A DNA stretch of 64,000 nucleotides from Streptantibioticus ferralitis (GCF_029223525.1 NZ_JARHTQ010000002.1:186001-250000); one strand, 5' to 3'. Numbered from the stretch's first letter, positions 54,900 to 64,000 are shown. Made by a program: numbers and translations. Notes: generated by a model from the sequence alone, not told the origin.

Positions 54900-54944
54900 G
54901 GCCGTCGCACGCCCGAAGGATCTGACGAGGAGAGGACACCGCCC

Positions 54945-55277
54945 ATGCACCGCGCTCTGATCGTCGCCCGGATGAAACCCGGCGCGGCCCCCGGAATCGC
55001 CGAGGTCTTCGCCGACTCCGACCGAGGCGAGCTGCCGCGTCTGATAGGCGTCAGCGGCCGCAGCCTGTTCCAGTTCGGCGATGTGTACCTGCACCTGATC
55101 GAGGCCGACGAGCCGCCCGGCCCCCGGGTGGCCAGCCTGACCGGCCACCCGGAGTTCCGTACCGTCAGCGAGCGGCTCGCCGCCTACGTCCAGGCCTACG
55201 ATCCGCAGACCTGGCGGGAACCGAAGGACGCCATGGCCCACGAGTTCTACCGCTGGGACCGCGGCGGCACGGCCTGA
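54945..55277 (+). CDS. TcmI-family polyketide cyclase (whiE ORFVII type)
   Basis: A 110-residue ferredoxin-fold cyclase. MHRALIVARMKPGAAPGIAEVF, then LPRLIGVSGRSLFQFGDVYLHLIE and HPEFRTVSERL are diagnostic of the family. It closes later rings of the pigment. AGGAGAGG lies upstream of ATG 54945. Last gene of the forward PKS operon. Confidence 0.93.
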   Translation: MHRALIVARMKPGAAPGIAEVFADSDRGELPRLIGVSGRSLFQFGDVYLHLIEADEPPGPRVASLTGHPEFRTVSERLAAYVQAYDPQTWREPKDAMAHEFYRWDRGGTA

Positions 55278-55279
55278 CC

Positions 55280-56311
55280 TCAGACGGGCACGGTGGCGTC
55301 GAAGGCGTGCAGATAGGCGTTGACCGGCCGGATCTCGCCGAGCTCCAGACCGGCCTCCTTCATCAGCTTGACCATGCTCCCCTTGGAGTGTTTCGCGCCC
55401 CCCACGTTGAGCAGCAGCAGCAGGTCCATGGCGGTGGTGAACCGCATGGAGGGGCTGTCGTCGACCAGGTTCTCGATGACGATCACCCTGGCGCCAGGAC
55501 GAGCCGCGGTCATCACGTTCCGCAGGGTCATCCGGGTGCTCTGGTCGTCCCACTCCAGCATGTTCTTGATGATGTACAGATCGGCCTGGACCGGGACCTC
55601 GTCACGGCAGTCGCCAGGCAGTAGCTGGGCCCGCTCGGCCAGCGCGCCGCCGGGCCGCAGCCGTGGATCGGCGTTCGCCACCACCTTGGGCAGATCGAGC
55701 AGCGTGCCGCGTACGGTGGGATCCTTCTCCAGCAGGCTGGCGATGACATGCCCCTGCCCGCCGCCGATGTCCACGACGGTCGACACCCCGGTGAGATCGA
55801 CGAACGCCGCGAGGTCTTCGGCGGACTGCTTGCTCGACTGCGTCATGGCTTTGCTGAAGACATCGGCCGATGCCCCCGCGCCGTCGTGCAGGTAGTCGAA
55901 GAACTCCTTGCCGAAGACATCGGGAAAGACCTTCTTGCCCGAGCGTACGGCTTCGTCCAGCCGCGGCCAGACCTCCCAGGTCCACGGCTCGGTGCACCAC
56001 AGCGAGATGTAGCGCAGGCTGTTCGGCGCGTCCTCGCGCAGCAGCCGGGACATCTCGGTGTGCACCCACTGGTCGTTGCCGGTCTCGGCGAAGATCTCGT
56101 AGCAGGACAGGGTGCGCAGCAGCCGGCGCAGCGGTCGTGCCTCGGTTTTCAGCGCCGCGGCCAGTTCCGCGGTGCTGGCCGGGGCGTCCTGCAGGGTGTC
56201 CGCGATGCGCAGTTGCGCCGCCGCGCGTACGGCAGCCGCACACGCGGCGCCGAACACAAGCTCCCGAAGCCGCATACCCGCGGGCGGTGAGGTGGATCGT
56301 GCGGTGGTCAT
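55280..56311 (-). CDS. SAM-dependent O-methyltransferase (acetylserotonin/TcmN-C type)
   Basis: A 343-residue methyltransferase. An N-terminal winged-helix dimerisation part (AAVRAAAQLRIADTLQ) precedes the SAM site VVDIGGGQGHVIASLL, and DLYIIKNMLEWDD gives the active-site region. It converges on the cyclase gene with only a few bases between. It probably methylates the pigment; not all whiE loci have it. Confidence 0.92.
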   Translation of the reverse strand: MTTARSTSPPAGMRLRELVFGAACAAAVRAAAQLRIADTLQDAPASTAELAAALKTEARPLRRLLRTLSCYEIFAETGNDQWVHTEMSRLLREDAPNSLRYISLWCTEPWTWEVWPRLDEAVRSGKKVFPDVFGKEFFDYLHDGAGASADVFSKAMTQSSKQSAEDLAAFVDLTGVSTVVDIGGGQGHVIASLLEKDPTVRGTLLDLPKVVANADPRLRPGGALAERAQLLPGDCRDEVPVQADLYIIKNMLEWDDQSTRMTLRNVMTAARPGARVIVIENLVDDSPSMRFTTAMDLLLLLNVGGAKHSKGSMVKLMKEAGLELGEIRPVNAYLHAFDATVPV

Positions 56312-56341
56312 GAAGCCGCCTTCCCAGTCGTGGAGCCGCGG

Positions 56342-57400
56342 TCAGCACGAGCCGGTTGGCTCGGAGACACGGCAGGAGTTCCTGGCGAAGGTGTTGTCCT
56401 CGCCCACATCCCGGTTGGCCAGGTCCGCCGGGTTGTTGTCGCGCACCGTGTTGTCACGGATGGTGATGTGGGAGTTCGGTGCCCCGAAATGACTGCGGTA
56501 CAGGACGATCCCGCCGGACATGGGCGAACGGCCGCTGTTGCCGCGTACCAGGTTGTGCGTCACCAGGGTCTGCTCCGCGCCGGTGACCAGGATTCCCACA
56601 CCCTGGAACTTCGGCAGGTGGGCGGACTTGGGGCAGAGCTTGTTGTTCTCCTCCACCCTGTTGCGGCGGATGGTGATGGCTCCCGCGCGCGGGACGTTCT
56701 CGTCGCCCACGACGAAGACGCCACCGCAGTTCCCGGTGATGGTGTTGTGCTTGATCACCAGGTTCCTGGCCCGCCGGATCACCACACCGTAGTGGTTGCC
56801 CTGCAGGTAGTTGCCGCCGATCACCGCGCCCTGGGTGTCGATGGCACCGCCCTCCCTGCCGATGACGTTCGCCAGCAGGATGCCCGACTCACCGTTGTTC
56901 CTGATGACGTTGTGCCGGAACTCCCCGCGCGTGGACAGCTGTTGGCTGATGCCCTGCTGGCCGTTGTTCTCGACCCGTACGTCGCGGACGCTCATCTGGT
57001 CGGTCCAGGAGGCCGAGATGCCGTCCTTCGTGAAGCCGGAGACGGTCAGGGACTGGATCCGCACACCGGCGAGCGGCTTGTTCCCGGTGCCGGTGACGCA
57101 GATGCCGTGACCGGCCTTCGCGCAGGCGTTCTCGGGCCTGGTGGTTCCCGGGGTGAGCACGGTTTCGGGGCCCACACCGCGAAGGGTCAGCCCGGGGACG
57201 GTGACCTCGATGCTCTCCCGGTACGTGCCGGGGAGGAGGTACAGGGTCTCCCCGGGGCTGGCGTGTTCGACCGCCTGTTGGATCGACTCGCCCGGGTGGA
57301 CGATGTGCCGATTCGCCGCGGCGGCGGGAGGGGCGGCTGTCCAGCCGCTGACGAGGACCGTGGCGAGTGGCACGAGGTACTGGGCTCTTCGCTTGCGCAT
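56342..57400 (-). CDS. Secreted right-handed parallel beta-helix protein
   Basis: A 352-residue protein with a Sec signal peptide (MRKRRAQYLVPLATVLVSG, cleavage after PAAAA). The mature part starts IVHPGESIQQAVEHASPGET, followed by PbH1-type repeats with Asn ladders (RNNGESGILL, ITGNCGGVFV, NTVRDNNPADL). These are NosD/pectate-lyase-like folds. The C-terminus has a Cys pair (NSCRV...GSC) that may form a disulfide. Target polysaccharide unknown. Upstream in-frame codons are not needed. Confidence 0.88.
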   Translation of the reverse strand: MRKRRAQYLVPLATVLVSGWTAAPPAAAANRHIVHPGESIQQAVEHASPGETLYLLPGTYRESIEVTVPGLTLRGVGPETVLTPGTTRPENACAKAGHGICVTGTGNKPLAGVRIQSLTVSGFTKDGISASWTDQMSVRDVRVENNGQQGISQQLSTRGEFRHNVIRNNGESGILLANVIGREGGAIDTQGAVIGGNYLQGNHYGVVIRRARNLVIKHNTITGNCGGVFVVGDENVPRAGAITIRRNRVEENNKLCPKSAHLPKFQGVGILVTGAEQTLVTHNLVRGNSGRSPMSGGIVLYRSHFGAPNSHITIRDNTVRDNNPADLANRDVGEDNTFARNSCRVSEPTGSC

Positions 57401-57831
57401 GGGACGGTGTCTGCCTTCCTGGATGCCGCGGCGGAGCACCGGGGGTGCTCCGCGCCCGGGCGGGGAGGGAACGTTGCGGGGCGCAGGGCGCACAACGCAG
57501 CGGGTCGGACGGCCCTGCCGAATCGAAGCTATGAGTGCCCGTCAGCCCCCGCCACTTGTGCGCCCCCGTCTGGCGCACGAAGATCCCGACCGCTGCTCCG
57601 CCCGGGCTACCCGGCGGCCGAGCGTGCGACGCGGGCAGGGTGCCGTATCCCGCTGTCGCCGTCCGCGCGGCGGCGCGGCACGGCGGCGAACCAAGCGCAT
57701 GGCCCCGGTACCAGTGGCAGTTCTCCCCCTCACGGTCCCGCCCAGGGTGCTGGTGATCGGGAGACCCCCAAGCCCCCTGCCGCGCCACCGCGGCGCGGCC
57801 GAAGTCCCTCCCGATCACCTGGCGGAAACGG
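57401..57831. other. Intergenic region without evident gene
   Basis: About 430 bases. Frames on both strands are open but have no consistent codon bias or family resemblance. A promoter for the beta-helix gene should lie at the left side. Nothing else is recognised. Confidence 0.5.
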
Positions 57832-58620
57832 CTAGCCAGCGGCGGCGCTGGTGATCACGGAGAACGGGGCGCCGAAGGGGTCGGTGAGCGCGGCCATGCG
57901 TCCGACGCCCGCCAGGTCCGCGGGCGGTGCGACGACCTGGCCGCCCTTCTCCTTGGCGACGGCGACCGCGGCGTCGCAGTCGGCCACCTCGAAGTACGGC
58001 CGCCAGCCCGGCTTCCAGCCGGACTCGCGCAGCTCGTCGTTCACTCCCATGATTCCGCCCTGACCGGCGTCCTCGCCGCCGCCGGCCGGAACGACGACGG
58101 TGTACGTGAAACCTTCCATCGGCATGTCCTGGGTCTGCCAGCCGAAGACCGAGCGGTAGAAGGTCTTCGCCGTGTCGGGGGCAGCGGTGTGCAACTCGGT
58201 CCAACACAGGGTGTTCGGGTCGTTGACCGCCTCCAGCCCCTGGTTCTCGATGGGCTGCCAGACGGCGAACTCGGCGCCGGTGGGGTCGGTGAAGCCAGCC
58301 ATCCGGCCCTCGGTGAAGACGTCCATCGGCGCGAAGCGCACGGTGCCGCCCGCCTGCTCCACCGACTTGGCGGTGGCGTCCGCGTCGGGGGTGTGGAAGT
58401 AGAGGGTCCAGGCCGGAGCTGCGCCCTCCTGCATGAGGGGTCCGACGGCCGCGACCGTCTTCCCGTCGAGCGTGAACATTCCGTAGCCGCCGGCGTCGGG
58501 CCCCGCGGACTGGAACTGCCAGCCGAACAAGGCGCCGTAGAACGCGACCGAGGCGTCCACATCGGGGCTGCCAAGGTCGACCCAGTTGGGGGATCCGGGC
58601 ACGTGCGAGGTGCTGAGCAT
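57832..58620 (-). CDS. Two-domain VOC-family protein
   Basis: A 262-residue protein with two VOC domains: residues 8-125 (PNWVDLGSPDVDASVAFYGALFGW to DPTGAEFAVWQP) and about 135-258 (LCWTELHTAAPDTAKTFYRSVFGW to DPFGAPFSVI). The PDVDA and AAPDTA starts and FGW pattern are typical of the Streptomyces CFP32-like group. Function unknown. ATG 58620 has GAAGGAAG upstream. Confidence 0.9.
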   Translation of the reverse strand: MLSTSHVPGSPNWVDLGSPDVDASVAFYGALFGWQFQSAGPDAGGYGMFTLDGKTVAAVGPLMQEGAAPAWTLYFHTPDADATAKSVEQAGGTVRFAPMDVFTEGRMAGFTDPTGAEFAVWQPIENQGLEAVNDPNTLCWTELHTAAPDTAKTFYRSVFGWQTQDMPMEGFTYTVVVPAGGGEDAGQGGIMGVNDELRESGWKPGWRPYFEVADCDAAVAVAKEKGGQVVAPPADLAGVGRMAALTDPFGAPFSVITSAAAG

Positions 58621-58948
58621 GACGGTCTTCCTTCGACGTTTTCCCTGGTGGGACCGCCCGCCGACCAGCTCGTCCGGGCGGCTTCCCTTGGACACACTCA
58701 GCATGGCAGGGGGCACTGACAATCGCCCCGCGCAGCGCCCCCGGCCGGGCCGGCCGGCGCTGCGACGCCACCGCGCGCGAACCGTGCGGCTGCCACATGG
58801 TGGGGTGGAGGGCTGTCCGCTCGGTGGGGTCCTTCGGGGGCCGCGGCCACCCCTGACACAGGGCGTGGCCACCCCTAAACACCAGGCAATGTCCAGACGT
58901 TCTCCATCAACGACAGCTACACTACGCGCTGACTTGAAGGAGCGTCAG
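58621..58948. other. Divergent promoter region, VOC gene and gnd
   Basis: A 328-base spacer with no gene seen. Two copies of GGCCACCCCT occur near 58846 and 58866. AAGGAG at 58937-58942 is the gnd ribosome site. Confidence 0.45.
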
Positions 58949-60388
58949 ATGACTGCCAAAGCGCAGATCGGGGTGACCGGGCTCGCGGTCATGGGCCGCA
59001 ACCTCGCTCGTAACTTCGCCCGCAACGGCTACACCGTCGCCGTCCACAACCGCACCCCCGCCCGAACCCGAGCGCTGATCGAGGAATTCGGTCACGAGGG
59101 CAGCTTCGTACCCGCGGAGAGCCCCGAGGAGTTCGTGGCCTCGCTGGAGCGGCCGCGGCGGCTACTGGTGATGGTCAAGGCGGGAGAGCCCACCGACGAG
59201 GTCATCAGGGAGTTCGCGCCGCTGCTCGAAGACGGCGACATGATCATCGACGGCGGAAACGCCCACTTCGCGGACACCCGCCGTCGCGAGGCCGCGTTGC
59301 GTGAACACGGCATCCACTTCGTCGGCACCGGGGTGTCGGGCGGTGAGGAGGGCGCGCTGCACGGCCCCTCGATCATGCCCGGCGGCTCGGTGGAGTCATA
59401 TCGGACGCTCGGCCCGATGCTGGAGAAGATCAGCGCCAAGGTCGACGGCGCCCCGTGCTGCACGCATATCGGAGCCGACGGCGCCGGGCACTTCGTGAAG
59501 ATGGTGCACAACGGCATCGAATACGCCGACATGCAGCTGATCGCCGAAGCGTACGACCTGCTGCGCGGTGTGGCGGGCATGACGCCGGCGCGGATCGCCG
59601 AGACCTTCCGCCGGTGGAACACCGGCCGCCTGGACTCGTATCTGATCGAGATCACCGCGGACATCCTCACCCACACCGATGCCGCCACCGGCAAGCCCTT
59701 CGTCGACGTCGTCGAAGACCAGGCCGAGCAGAAGGGCACCGGCCGGTGGACCGTGCAGATCGCGCTCGACCTGGGCGTACCGGTCCCGGGCATCGCGGAG
59801 GCCGTCTTCGCCCGCTCGCTGTCCGGGCACACCCACCTGCGGGCCGCCGCCCGGTCGCTGCCCGGTCCGCGGGGCAACACGCTCGACCCCAAGAGCGCGG
59901 AGCGCTTCGCCGACCAGGTCGAGCACGCCCTGTACGCCTCGAAGATCGTCTCCTACGCACAGGGCTGGAACATGATCCAGGCCGGTAGCGCCGAATACGG
60001 CTGGGACATCGACCTCGGCGCCGTCGCGGCGATCTGGCGCGGCGGATGCATCATCCGGGCCGCCTTCCTCGACCGGATCCGCGCCGCGTACGACGCCGAC
60101 CGGACACTGCCGACGCTGCTGGCGGACGCGCAGTTCGCCAAGGAGATCGGCGAGGCGCAGAGCGCCTGGCGCACCGTGGTGGCGGCCGCGGGTGAACACG
60201 GCATCCCGGCCCCCGGGTTCTCCGCGGCGCTCTCGTACTACGACGCGCTGCGCGCCGAGCGGCTGCCCGCCGCCCTCACCCAGGCGCAGCGTGACTACTT
60301 CGGTGCGCACACCTACCGGCGTGTCGACCGCAAGGGCACCTTCCACACCCGCTGGGCCGACGAGGACCGGAGCGAAGCAGAGGTGTGA
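58949..60388 (+). CDS. gnd: 6-phosphogluconate dehydrogenase (decarboxylating)
   Basis: A 479-residue enzyme of the long NADP-dependent type, oxidising 6-phosphogluconate to ribulose 5-phosphate in the pentose phosphate pathway. Motifs: GVTGLAVMGRNLARN, IIDGGNAHFADT, GVSGGEEGALHGPSIMPGG and the catalytic GAGHFVKMVHNGIEYADMQ. It is monocistronic with its own promoter region. Strong AAGGAG sets the start. Confidence 0.96.
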   Translation: MTAKAQIGVTGLAVMGRNLARNFARNGYTVAVHNRTPARTRALIEEFGHEGSFVPAESPEEFVASLERPRRLLVMVKAGEPTDEVIREFAPLLEDGDMIIDGGNAHFADTRRREAALREHGIHFVGTGVSGGEEGALHGPSIMPGGSVESYRTLGPMLEKISAKVDGAPCCTHIGADGAGHFVKMVHNGIEYADMQLIAEAYDLLRGVAGMTPARIAETFRRWNTGRLDSYLIEITADILTHTDAATGKPFVDVVEDQAEQKGTGRWTVQIALDLGVPVPGIAEAVFARSLSGHTHLRAAARSLPGPRGNTLDPKSAERFADQVEHALYASKIVSYAQGWNMIQAGSAEYGWDIDLGAVAAIWRGGCIIRAAFLDRIRAAYDADRTLPTLLADAQFAKEIGEAQSAWRTVVAAAGEHGIPAPGFSAALSYYDALRAERLPAALTQAQRDYFGAHTYRRVDRKGTFHTRWADEDRSEAEV

Positions 60389-60418
60389 CCCCCGCCCGAG
60401 CAGCGGACCGGCCAACCG

Positions 60419-61630
60419 TCAAAGGCCCAGCGGACTGGGGCGGTTGGCCAGCGTCCGCGCGATGTCGAGGGTCAGGCGCTGCCACGGCTGCCGCGGATCG
60501 CGCCCGGTGAGCTGCCCGACGCGGCGCAGGCGGTAGCGCATGGACTGCGGATGCAGATGGAGTCCGCGGGCCGCGGCGGTGGCGGAGCCGGTGTCCAGAT
60601 AGGCGCCGAGAGCCGCCAGCAGGTGCCGTTGGCCGGGCTCGGTGAGCGGGCCCAGTACCACGCGGGCGATCTGGTCCGTCGTGGCGGCGGCGCGGCCCGC
60701 GAGCAGACTCAGCACATGGGCGTCGGCGTCGGTGAGCATCCGCTCCGGCTGATGGGCATGGGCGGGCGCGGTGTCCAGGGCGTCGGCGGCCAACCGGTAC
60801 GCGGCGGCGATGCGATCGAGGCTCTCCCGGGTGATGGCGCACCCGCGCCACTCGCGGGCGTGCAGCGCCGCCGCCGCTCCGGCGGCCGCCGCCACGGGAA
60901 GCAGCAGGACGACGCGCGGACTCCGGGTGGTGGCCAGGATCGTCGCACCACCCTCGGCGGGTGCCAGGCAGTCCAGTAGCTCGGCCGCGGTCGCCTCGGC
61001 GACGGAGTGCGCGGAGGCGTCCGTGAAGGTGTCGGGTCTGCACGGCTCGGCCAGCAACAGGCAGTATGGATCGGGCAGTTGTACCCCCAGCCGGGTGGTG
61101 CGGTCGGTGATCGCACCGGTCGAGGCGTGCCGTCCGGCGATCAGGTCGTCGAGCAGATCGCGCAGCGCGCGAGCGCGGTCGCTGGCCAGGTACTCGGCGG
61201 TGGCGGCGTAGGCGGTGGCCATCACCTCGGAGAGGGTGTCCAGCGTGGTCAGCAGCAGTCGGGTGAGGGCGAAGATGTCATCGCCGTCCACCTGTCCGCC
61301 GGTTCGCCCGGCGATCAGCTCGGTGACCTTGGTCAGCGCCACCCGGTAGGCCCGCAGCACGGCCTGCACCGGACGGCCGTCGGCGGCGCGGGCCGCCGCG
61401 ATGCCGCGCAGTCGACGCAGATCCGCGGCGTCCAGCGCGCCGTCGGTGGTCCACAGGTACAGCACGCGGTTCAACGCCCTGCCGGTGATGGCTCTGACCT
61501 CCGCCATCCGGCTGTCGTCGAGCGCGGCGTAGGCGGGCACCTGCTCGCCCACCGCGTCGATGACGGCCTCGATCGTCCGGGGATCGCCGACGAGCTCCCG
61601 CCGGATCCGCTCCCGCTCGCGATGCGTCAT
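60419..61630 (-). CDS. PucR/CdaR-type transcriptional regulator
   Basis: The 403-residue protein has an N-terminal RsbT-co-antagonist-like helical domain, a central GGDEF-like fold, and a C-terminal PucR helix-turn-helix (LGAYLDTGSATAAARGLHLHPQSMRYRLRRVGQLTG). It is divergent from the flavoenzyme/hydroxyacid-dehydrogenase operon and probably controls it in response to a 2-hydroxyacid. Confidence 0.9.
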   Translation of the reverse strand: MTHRERERIRRELVGDPRTIEAVIDAVGEQVPAYAALDDSRMAEVRAITGRALNRVLYLWTTDGALDAADLRRLRGIAAARAADGRPVQAVLRAYRVALTKVTELIAGRTGGQVDGDDIFALTRLLLTTLDTLSEVMATAYAATAEYLASDRARALRDLLDDLIAGRHASTGAITDRTTRLGVQLPDPYCLLLAEPCRPDTFTDASAHSVAEATAAELLDCLAPAEGGATILATTRSPRVVLLLPVAAAAGAAAALHAREWRGCAITRESLDRIAAAYRLAADALDTAPAHAHQPERMLTDADAHVLSLLAGRAAATTDQIARVVLGPLTEPGQRHLLAALGAYLDTGSATAAARGLHLHPQSMRYRLRRVGQLTGRDPRQPWQRLTLDIARTLANRPSPLGL

Positions 61631-61647
61631 CCGCAGCCCCTTCCGAC

Positions 61648-61710
61648 TTTGTCACACCGTGATAGTCCTGGCGGTGCCAAGTGCGCAGCGCCATGGACTG
61701 GCATTGTCAC
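61648..61710. promoter_or_regulatory. Candidate operator repeats between the PucR gene and the flavoenzyme gene
   Basis: TTTGTCACACCGTGA at 61648-61662 contains the inverted repeat TCAC-N3-GTGA, and a second TTGTCAC occurs at 61704-61710. They lie in the shared divergent promoter region and are candidate binding sites of the PucR-type regulator. Confidence 0.35.
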
Positions 61711-61770
61711 TCTGACGAGGATCAGGCGTGCAGGGCAGTACCGGACCCCGGCGAGAGGCAGGGCGTATCG

Positions 61771-62958
61771 ATGAGTGGCAGCACGGATCCGGCCAGGGAG
61801 TGGGCGGCGTTCCAGTACGAGATCTATCTGAACGGCATGACGGGCGCGGTGCCCCGGCTGCCCACCGATCTGACCCGGCTGGAGGAGGTCGCCGAACAGC
61901 GGCTGGGCCCAGGACCGGTCGGCTACGTGGCGGGCAGCGCGGGCAGCGGCCGTACGGCGGAGGCCAACCGAAAGGCCCTGGACCGCTGGCAGATCGTGCC
62001 GCGCATGCTGCGCGACGTACAACGCCGTGATCTCTCGGTCGAGTTGCTGGGTGCCCGGCTGCCGGCACCGCTCGCCCTGGCCCCGGTGGGGGTGCTGTCG
62101 ATCATGCATCCGGACGCCGAACCCGCCGCCGCCAGGGCCGCCGCGGCGCAGGGCGTCCCCTTCGTCCTGTCCTCCGCCTCCAGCACGCCGATGGAGGAGG
62201 TCGCCGAGGCGATGGGCGAGGCGGAGCGCTGGTTCCAGCTGTACTGGCCCAAGGACCGCGAGGTCACCAAGAGCCTGCTGGGCCGGGCCAAGGCCGCCGG
62301 ATACACCGCGCTGTTCGTCACCCTTGACACCTGGCTGCTGGCCTGGCGGCCGCGTGACCTGGACCAGGCGTACCTGCCGTTCCTGCACGGTGTCGGCACC
62401 GCCAACTACTTCACCGACCCCGCGTTCCAGGCGGGGCTGGCCAAGCCGGTGCACGAGGACCGGGACGCCGCCGTACTGCACTTCGTGCGGATGTTCGCCG
62501 ACCCGGCGAAGACCTGGGACGATCTGGCCTTTCTCCGCGAGCACTGGGACGGGCCGATCGTGCTCAAGGGGATCCTGCACCCCGACGACGCCCGCCGCGC
62601 CGCCGACGCGGGGATGGACGGCATCGTCGTCTCCAACCACGGCGGCCGCCAGGTCAACGGTTCGATCGGCGCCGCCGACGCGCTGCCCGGTGTGGTCCGG
62701 GCGGTCGGCGACCGGCTGACCGTCCTGTTCGACAGCGGCATCCGCACCGGCGACGACATCTTCAAGGCCCTCGCGCTCGGCGCCCGTGGCGTGCTGCTCG
62801 GTCGGCCCTACGCGTACGGGCTCGGCCTGGACGGCCAGCCCGGCGTGGAACACGTCATCCGCTCGGTGCTGGCCGAGTTCGACCTCACGCTGGCGCTGTC
62901 CGGACACACCGCGCCAGGACAGCTGACCCCCGACGCCCTCACCCGCGCCAACGCCTAG
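61771..62958 (+). CDS. FMN-dependent alpha-hydroxyacid oxidase (lactate 2-monooxygenase-like)
   Basis: A 395-residue TIM-barrel flavoenzyme. It starts EWAAFQYEIYLNGM, as in lactate monooxygenases, has LALAPVGVLSIMHPDAE, PIVLKGILHPDDA (flavin Lys) and the catalytic His/Arg in IVVSNHGGRQVNG. It oxidises an L-2-hydroxyacid. Start chosen at ATG 61771 after GAGAGGCAGG. TAGGAG at its stop is the ribosome site of the next gene. Confidence 0.92.
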   Translation: MSGSTDPAREWAAFQYEIYLNGMTGAVPRLPTDLTRLEEVAEQRLGPGPVGYVAGSAGSGRTAEANRKALDRWQIVPRMLRDVQRRDLSVELLGARLPAPLALAPVGVLSIMHPDAEPAAARAAAAQGVPFVLSSASSTPMEEVAEAMGEAERWFQLYWPKDREVTKSLLGRAKAAGYTALFVTLDTWLLAWRPRDLDQAYLPFLHGVGTANYFTDPAFQAGLAKPVHEDRDAAVLHFVRMFADPAKTWDDLAFLREHWDGPIVLKGILHPDDARRAADAGMDGIVVSNHGGRQVNGSIGAADALPGVVRAVGDRLTVLFDSGIRTGDDIFKALALGARGVLLGRPYAYGLGLDGQPGVEHVIRSVLAEFDLTLALSGHTAPGQLTPDALTRANA

Positions 62959-62968
62959 GAGCCCTCCG

Positions 62969-63955
62969 TTGTCGAACGAGCAGAACACCCTGCGACATGT
63001 GCTCGCCGTCGTCTCCCCGCACGTCGGCGGCCGAGCCGCCGGAACCGCGCTTGCCGCCGTCTTCGCCGACCGGGCCCAGGTCACCGCCGTCGAGGCAGCC
63101 GACGAGGACCCGAACGCCCTGCGCCAGGCCCAGGTCATCATCACCGGTCTGGGCCCGGTGACCGCGGAGCACATCGCCGCCGCGCCCGACCTGCGGCTGA
63201 TCCAGTGCGCCAGCCACGGCTACGACTACGTCGATCTGGCCGCCGCCGCAGACCGGGGCATCCCGGTGTGCACCATCGGCTCCAGCGGCGCGGAGCAGCA
63301 GAACGTCGCCGAGCAGACCTTCGCCCTGATGCTCGCCCTGGCCAAGCAGCTCATCCCCGCCCACACCGCCCTCGTCGAGGCGGACTGGGCACTGCCGCGG
63401 CTGCAGCAGTCCATCACCGAGCTGTCCGGCAAGACCCTGGGCGTCATCGGCTTCGGCCGCATCGGCCAGGAAGTCGCCCGCCGCGCCGCCGCCTTCGAGA
63501 TGCACCTGCTCTACACTGACCGGTCGGCCGGATCGCCGGAGGCGGAGCGCCAACTCGGTGCGCGCCGGGTGGAGTTGGACGAACTGCTGCGCGCCTCGGA
63601 CTACGTCTCCCTGCACGCCCCGCTGACCGAGGAGACCCGGCACCTGCTCAACGCGGAGCGGCTGCGCCTGCTCAAACCCACCGCGTTCGTCATCAACACC
63701 GCCCGCGGCGCCCTGATCGACCAGGACGCGCTGGCCGACGCGCTGGAGGCGGGAGCGCTCGCCGGAGCGGGCATCGATGTCTTCGACCCCGAACCGCCCA
63801 CCGCCGCACTGCGGTTGCTCCGCGCGCCGAGGGTGGTCCTGTCGCCGCATGTCGCCGGAGTGACCAGGGAGACGCTGGTCCGTATCGGGCTGGCCGCGGT
63901 GCGGAACGTCGCCGACTACCTGGACGGCAAGGAGCCGCGCGACGTCATCCGGTAG
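62969..63955 (+). CDS. D-isomer-specific 2-hydroxyacid dehydrogenase
   Basis: A 328-residue NAD(P)-dependent dehydrogenase with GKTLGVIGFGRIGQEVARR, catalytic Arg in NTARGALIDQ, and the Glu/His pair in DVFDPEPP and VLSPHVAGVT. TTG start with AGGAG at 62957-62961. Same operon as the flavoenzyme. Together they may interconvert or degrade both stereoisomers of a 2-hydroxyacid. It may also act as a phosphoglycerate- or hydroxypyruvate-type reductase. Confidence 0.92.
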   Translation: MSNEQNTLRHVLAVVSPHVGGRAAGTALAAVFADRAQVTAVEAADEDPNALRQAQVIITGLGPVTAEHIAAAPDLRLIQCASHGYDYVDLAAAADRGIPVCTIGSSGAEQQNVAEQTFALMLALAKQLIPAHTALVEADWALPRLQQSITELSGKTLGVIGFGRIGQEVARRAAAFEMHLLYTDRSAGSPEAERQLGARRVELDELLRASDYVSLHAPLTEETRHLLNAERLRLLKPTAFVINTARGALIDQDALADALEAGALAGAGIDVFDPEPPTAALRLLRAPRVVLSPHVAGVTRETLVRIGLAAVRNVADYLDGKEPRDVIR

Positions 63956-64000
63956 CCCGGCGGCTCGCCGTCGCAACGGATCGAACCTCTCCGCCGCGAC

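Overview
The window is actinobacterial and most likely Streptomyces. It is GC-rich, uses GTG and TTG starts and ATGA/GTGA gene overlaps freely, and carries a whiE-type spore-pigment cluster, an rppA type III polyketide synthase with a CYP158-like P450, a sugar ABC importer without its own ATPase, and a zinc-independent rpmB-rpsN pair. No tRNA, rRNA or CRISPR array was seen. All calls come from reading sequence and translations by eye; no database search was run.

Region A (about 1.4-19.2 kb, all live genes on +) is an accessory cluster for an ADP-heptose-type sugar. It has a three-domain GmhA-HldE fusion, HldD-like and GmhB-like genes, a GT9 heptosyltransferase-like gene, a DegT/StrS aminotransferase, three acetyltransferase-type genes (one fused to a LOG/Rossmann domain), two pyranose-oxidase-like GMC oxidoreductases, a TIM-barrel isomerase/epimerase, an SDR, a VOC protein, an MFS exporter and two unrecognised small proteins. 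The notable feature is that the heptose genes are present twice and have decayed reciprocally. Copy 1 keeps gmhA-hldE but has a frameshifted hldD stub. Copy 2 keeps hldD and gmhB but has a gutted gmhA-hldE. A third wreck, an antisense gmhB, lies between them. One apparently usable copy of each step remains. The likely product is an oxidised, aminated and N-acylated heptose glycoside; the acceptor is unknown. An IS5-type transposase remnant lies inside the cluster and a broken PHP-domain gene lies on its right flank.

Region B (20.1-24.4 kb) holds a P450 and RppA (tetrahydroxynaphthalene synthase), facing a two-gene DrrAB-type ABC exporter. Region C (24.5-30.6 kb, -) is a DeoR-regulated polyol/sugar uptake and catabolism operon. 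Region D (31.1-46.6 kb) is mixed: an orphan C-A-T NRPS module, a phosphoribosyltransferase-hydrolase fusion, an ECF sigma factor with a long C-terminal extension, glutamate decarboxylase, a TPR protein, and a secreted giant GH38 mannosidase coupled to a parvulin-like protein. Region E (46.8-47.9 kb) is a zinc-starvation locus: a Zur-like site, cysteine-poor L28 and S14, and the tail of a ZIP transporter.

Region F (47.9-56.3 kb) is a whiE/cur-like type II PKS locus: a divergent FAD hydroxylase, then ORFI-like, cupin, KS-alpha, CLF, ACP, aromatase and TcmI-like cyclase, with an O-methyltransferase in opposite orientation at the end. Region G (56.3-64 kb) holds a secreted beta-helix protein, a double VOC protein, 6-phosphogluconate dehydrogenase, a PucR-type regulator, a lactate-monooxygenase-like flavoenzyme and a D-2-hydroxyacid dehydrogenase.
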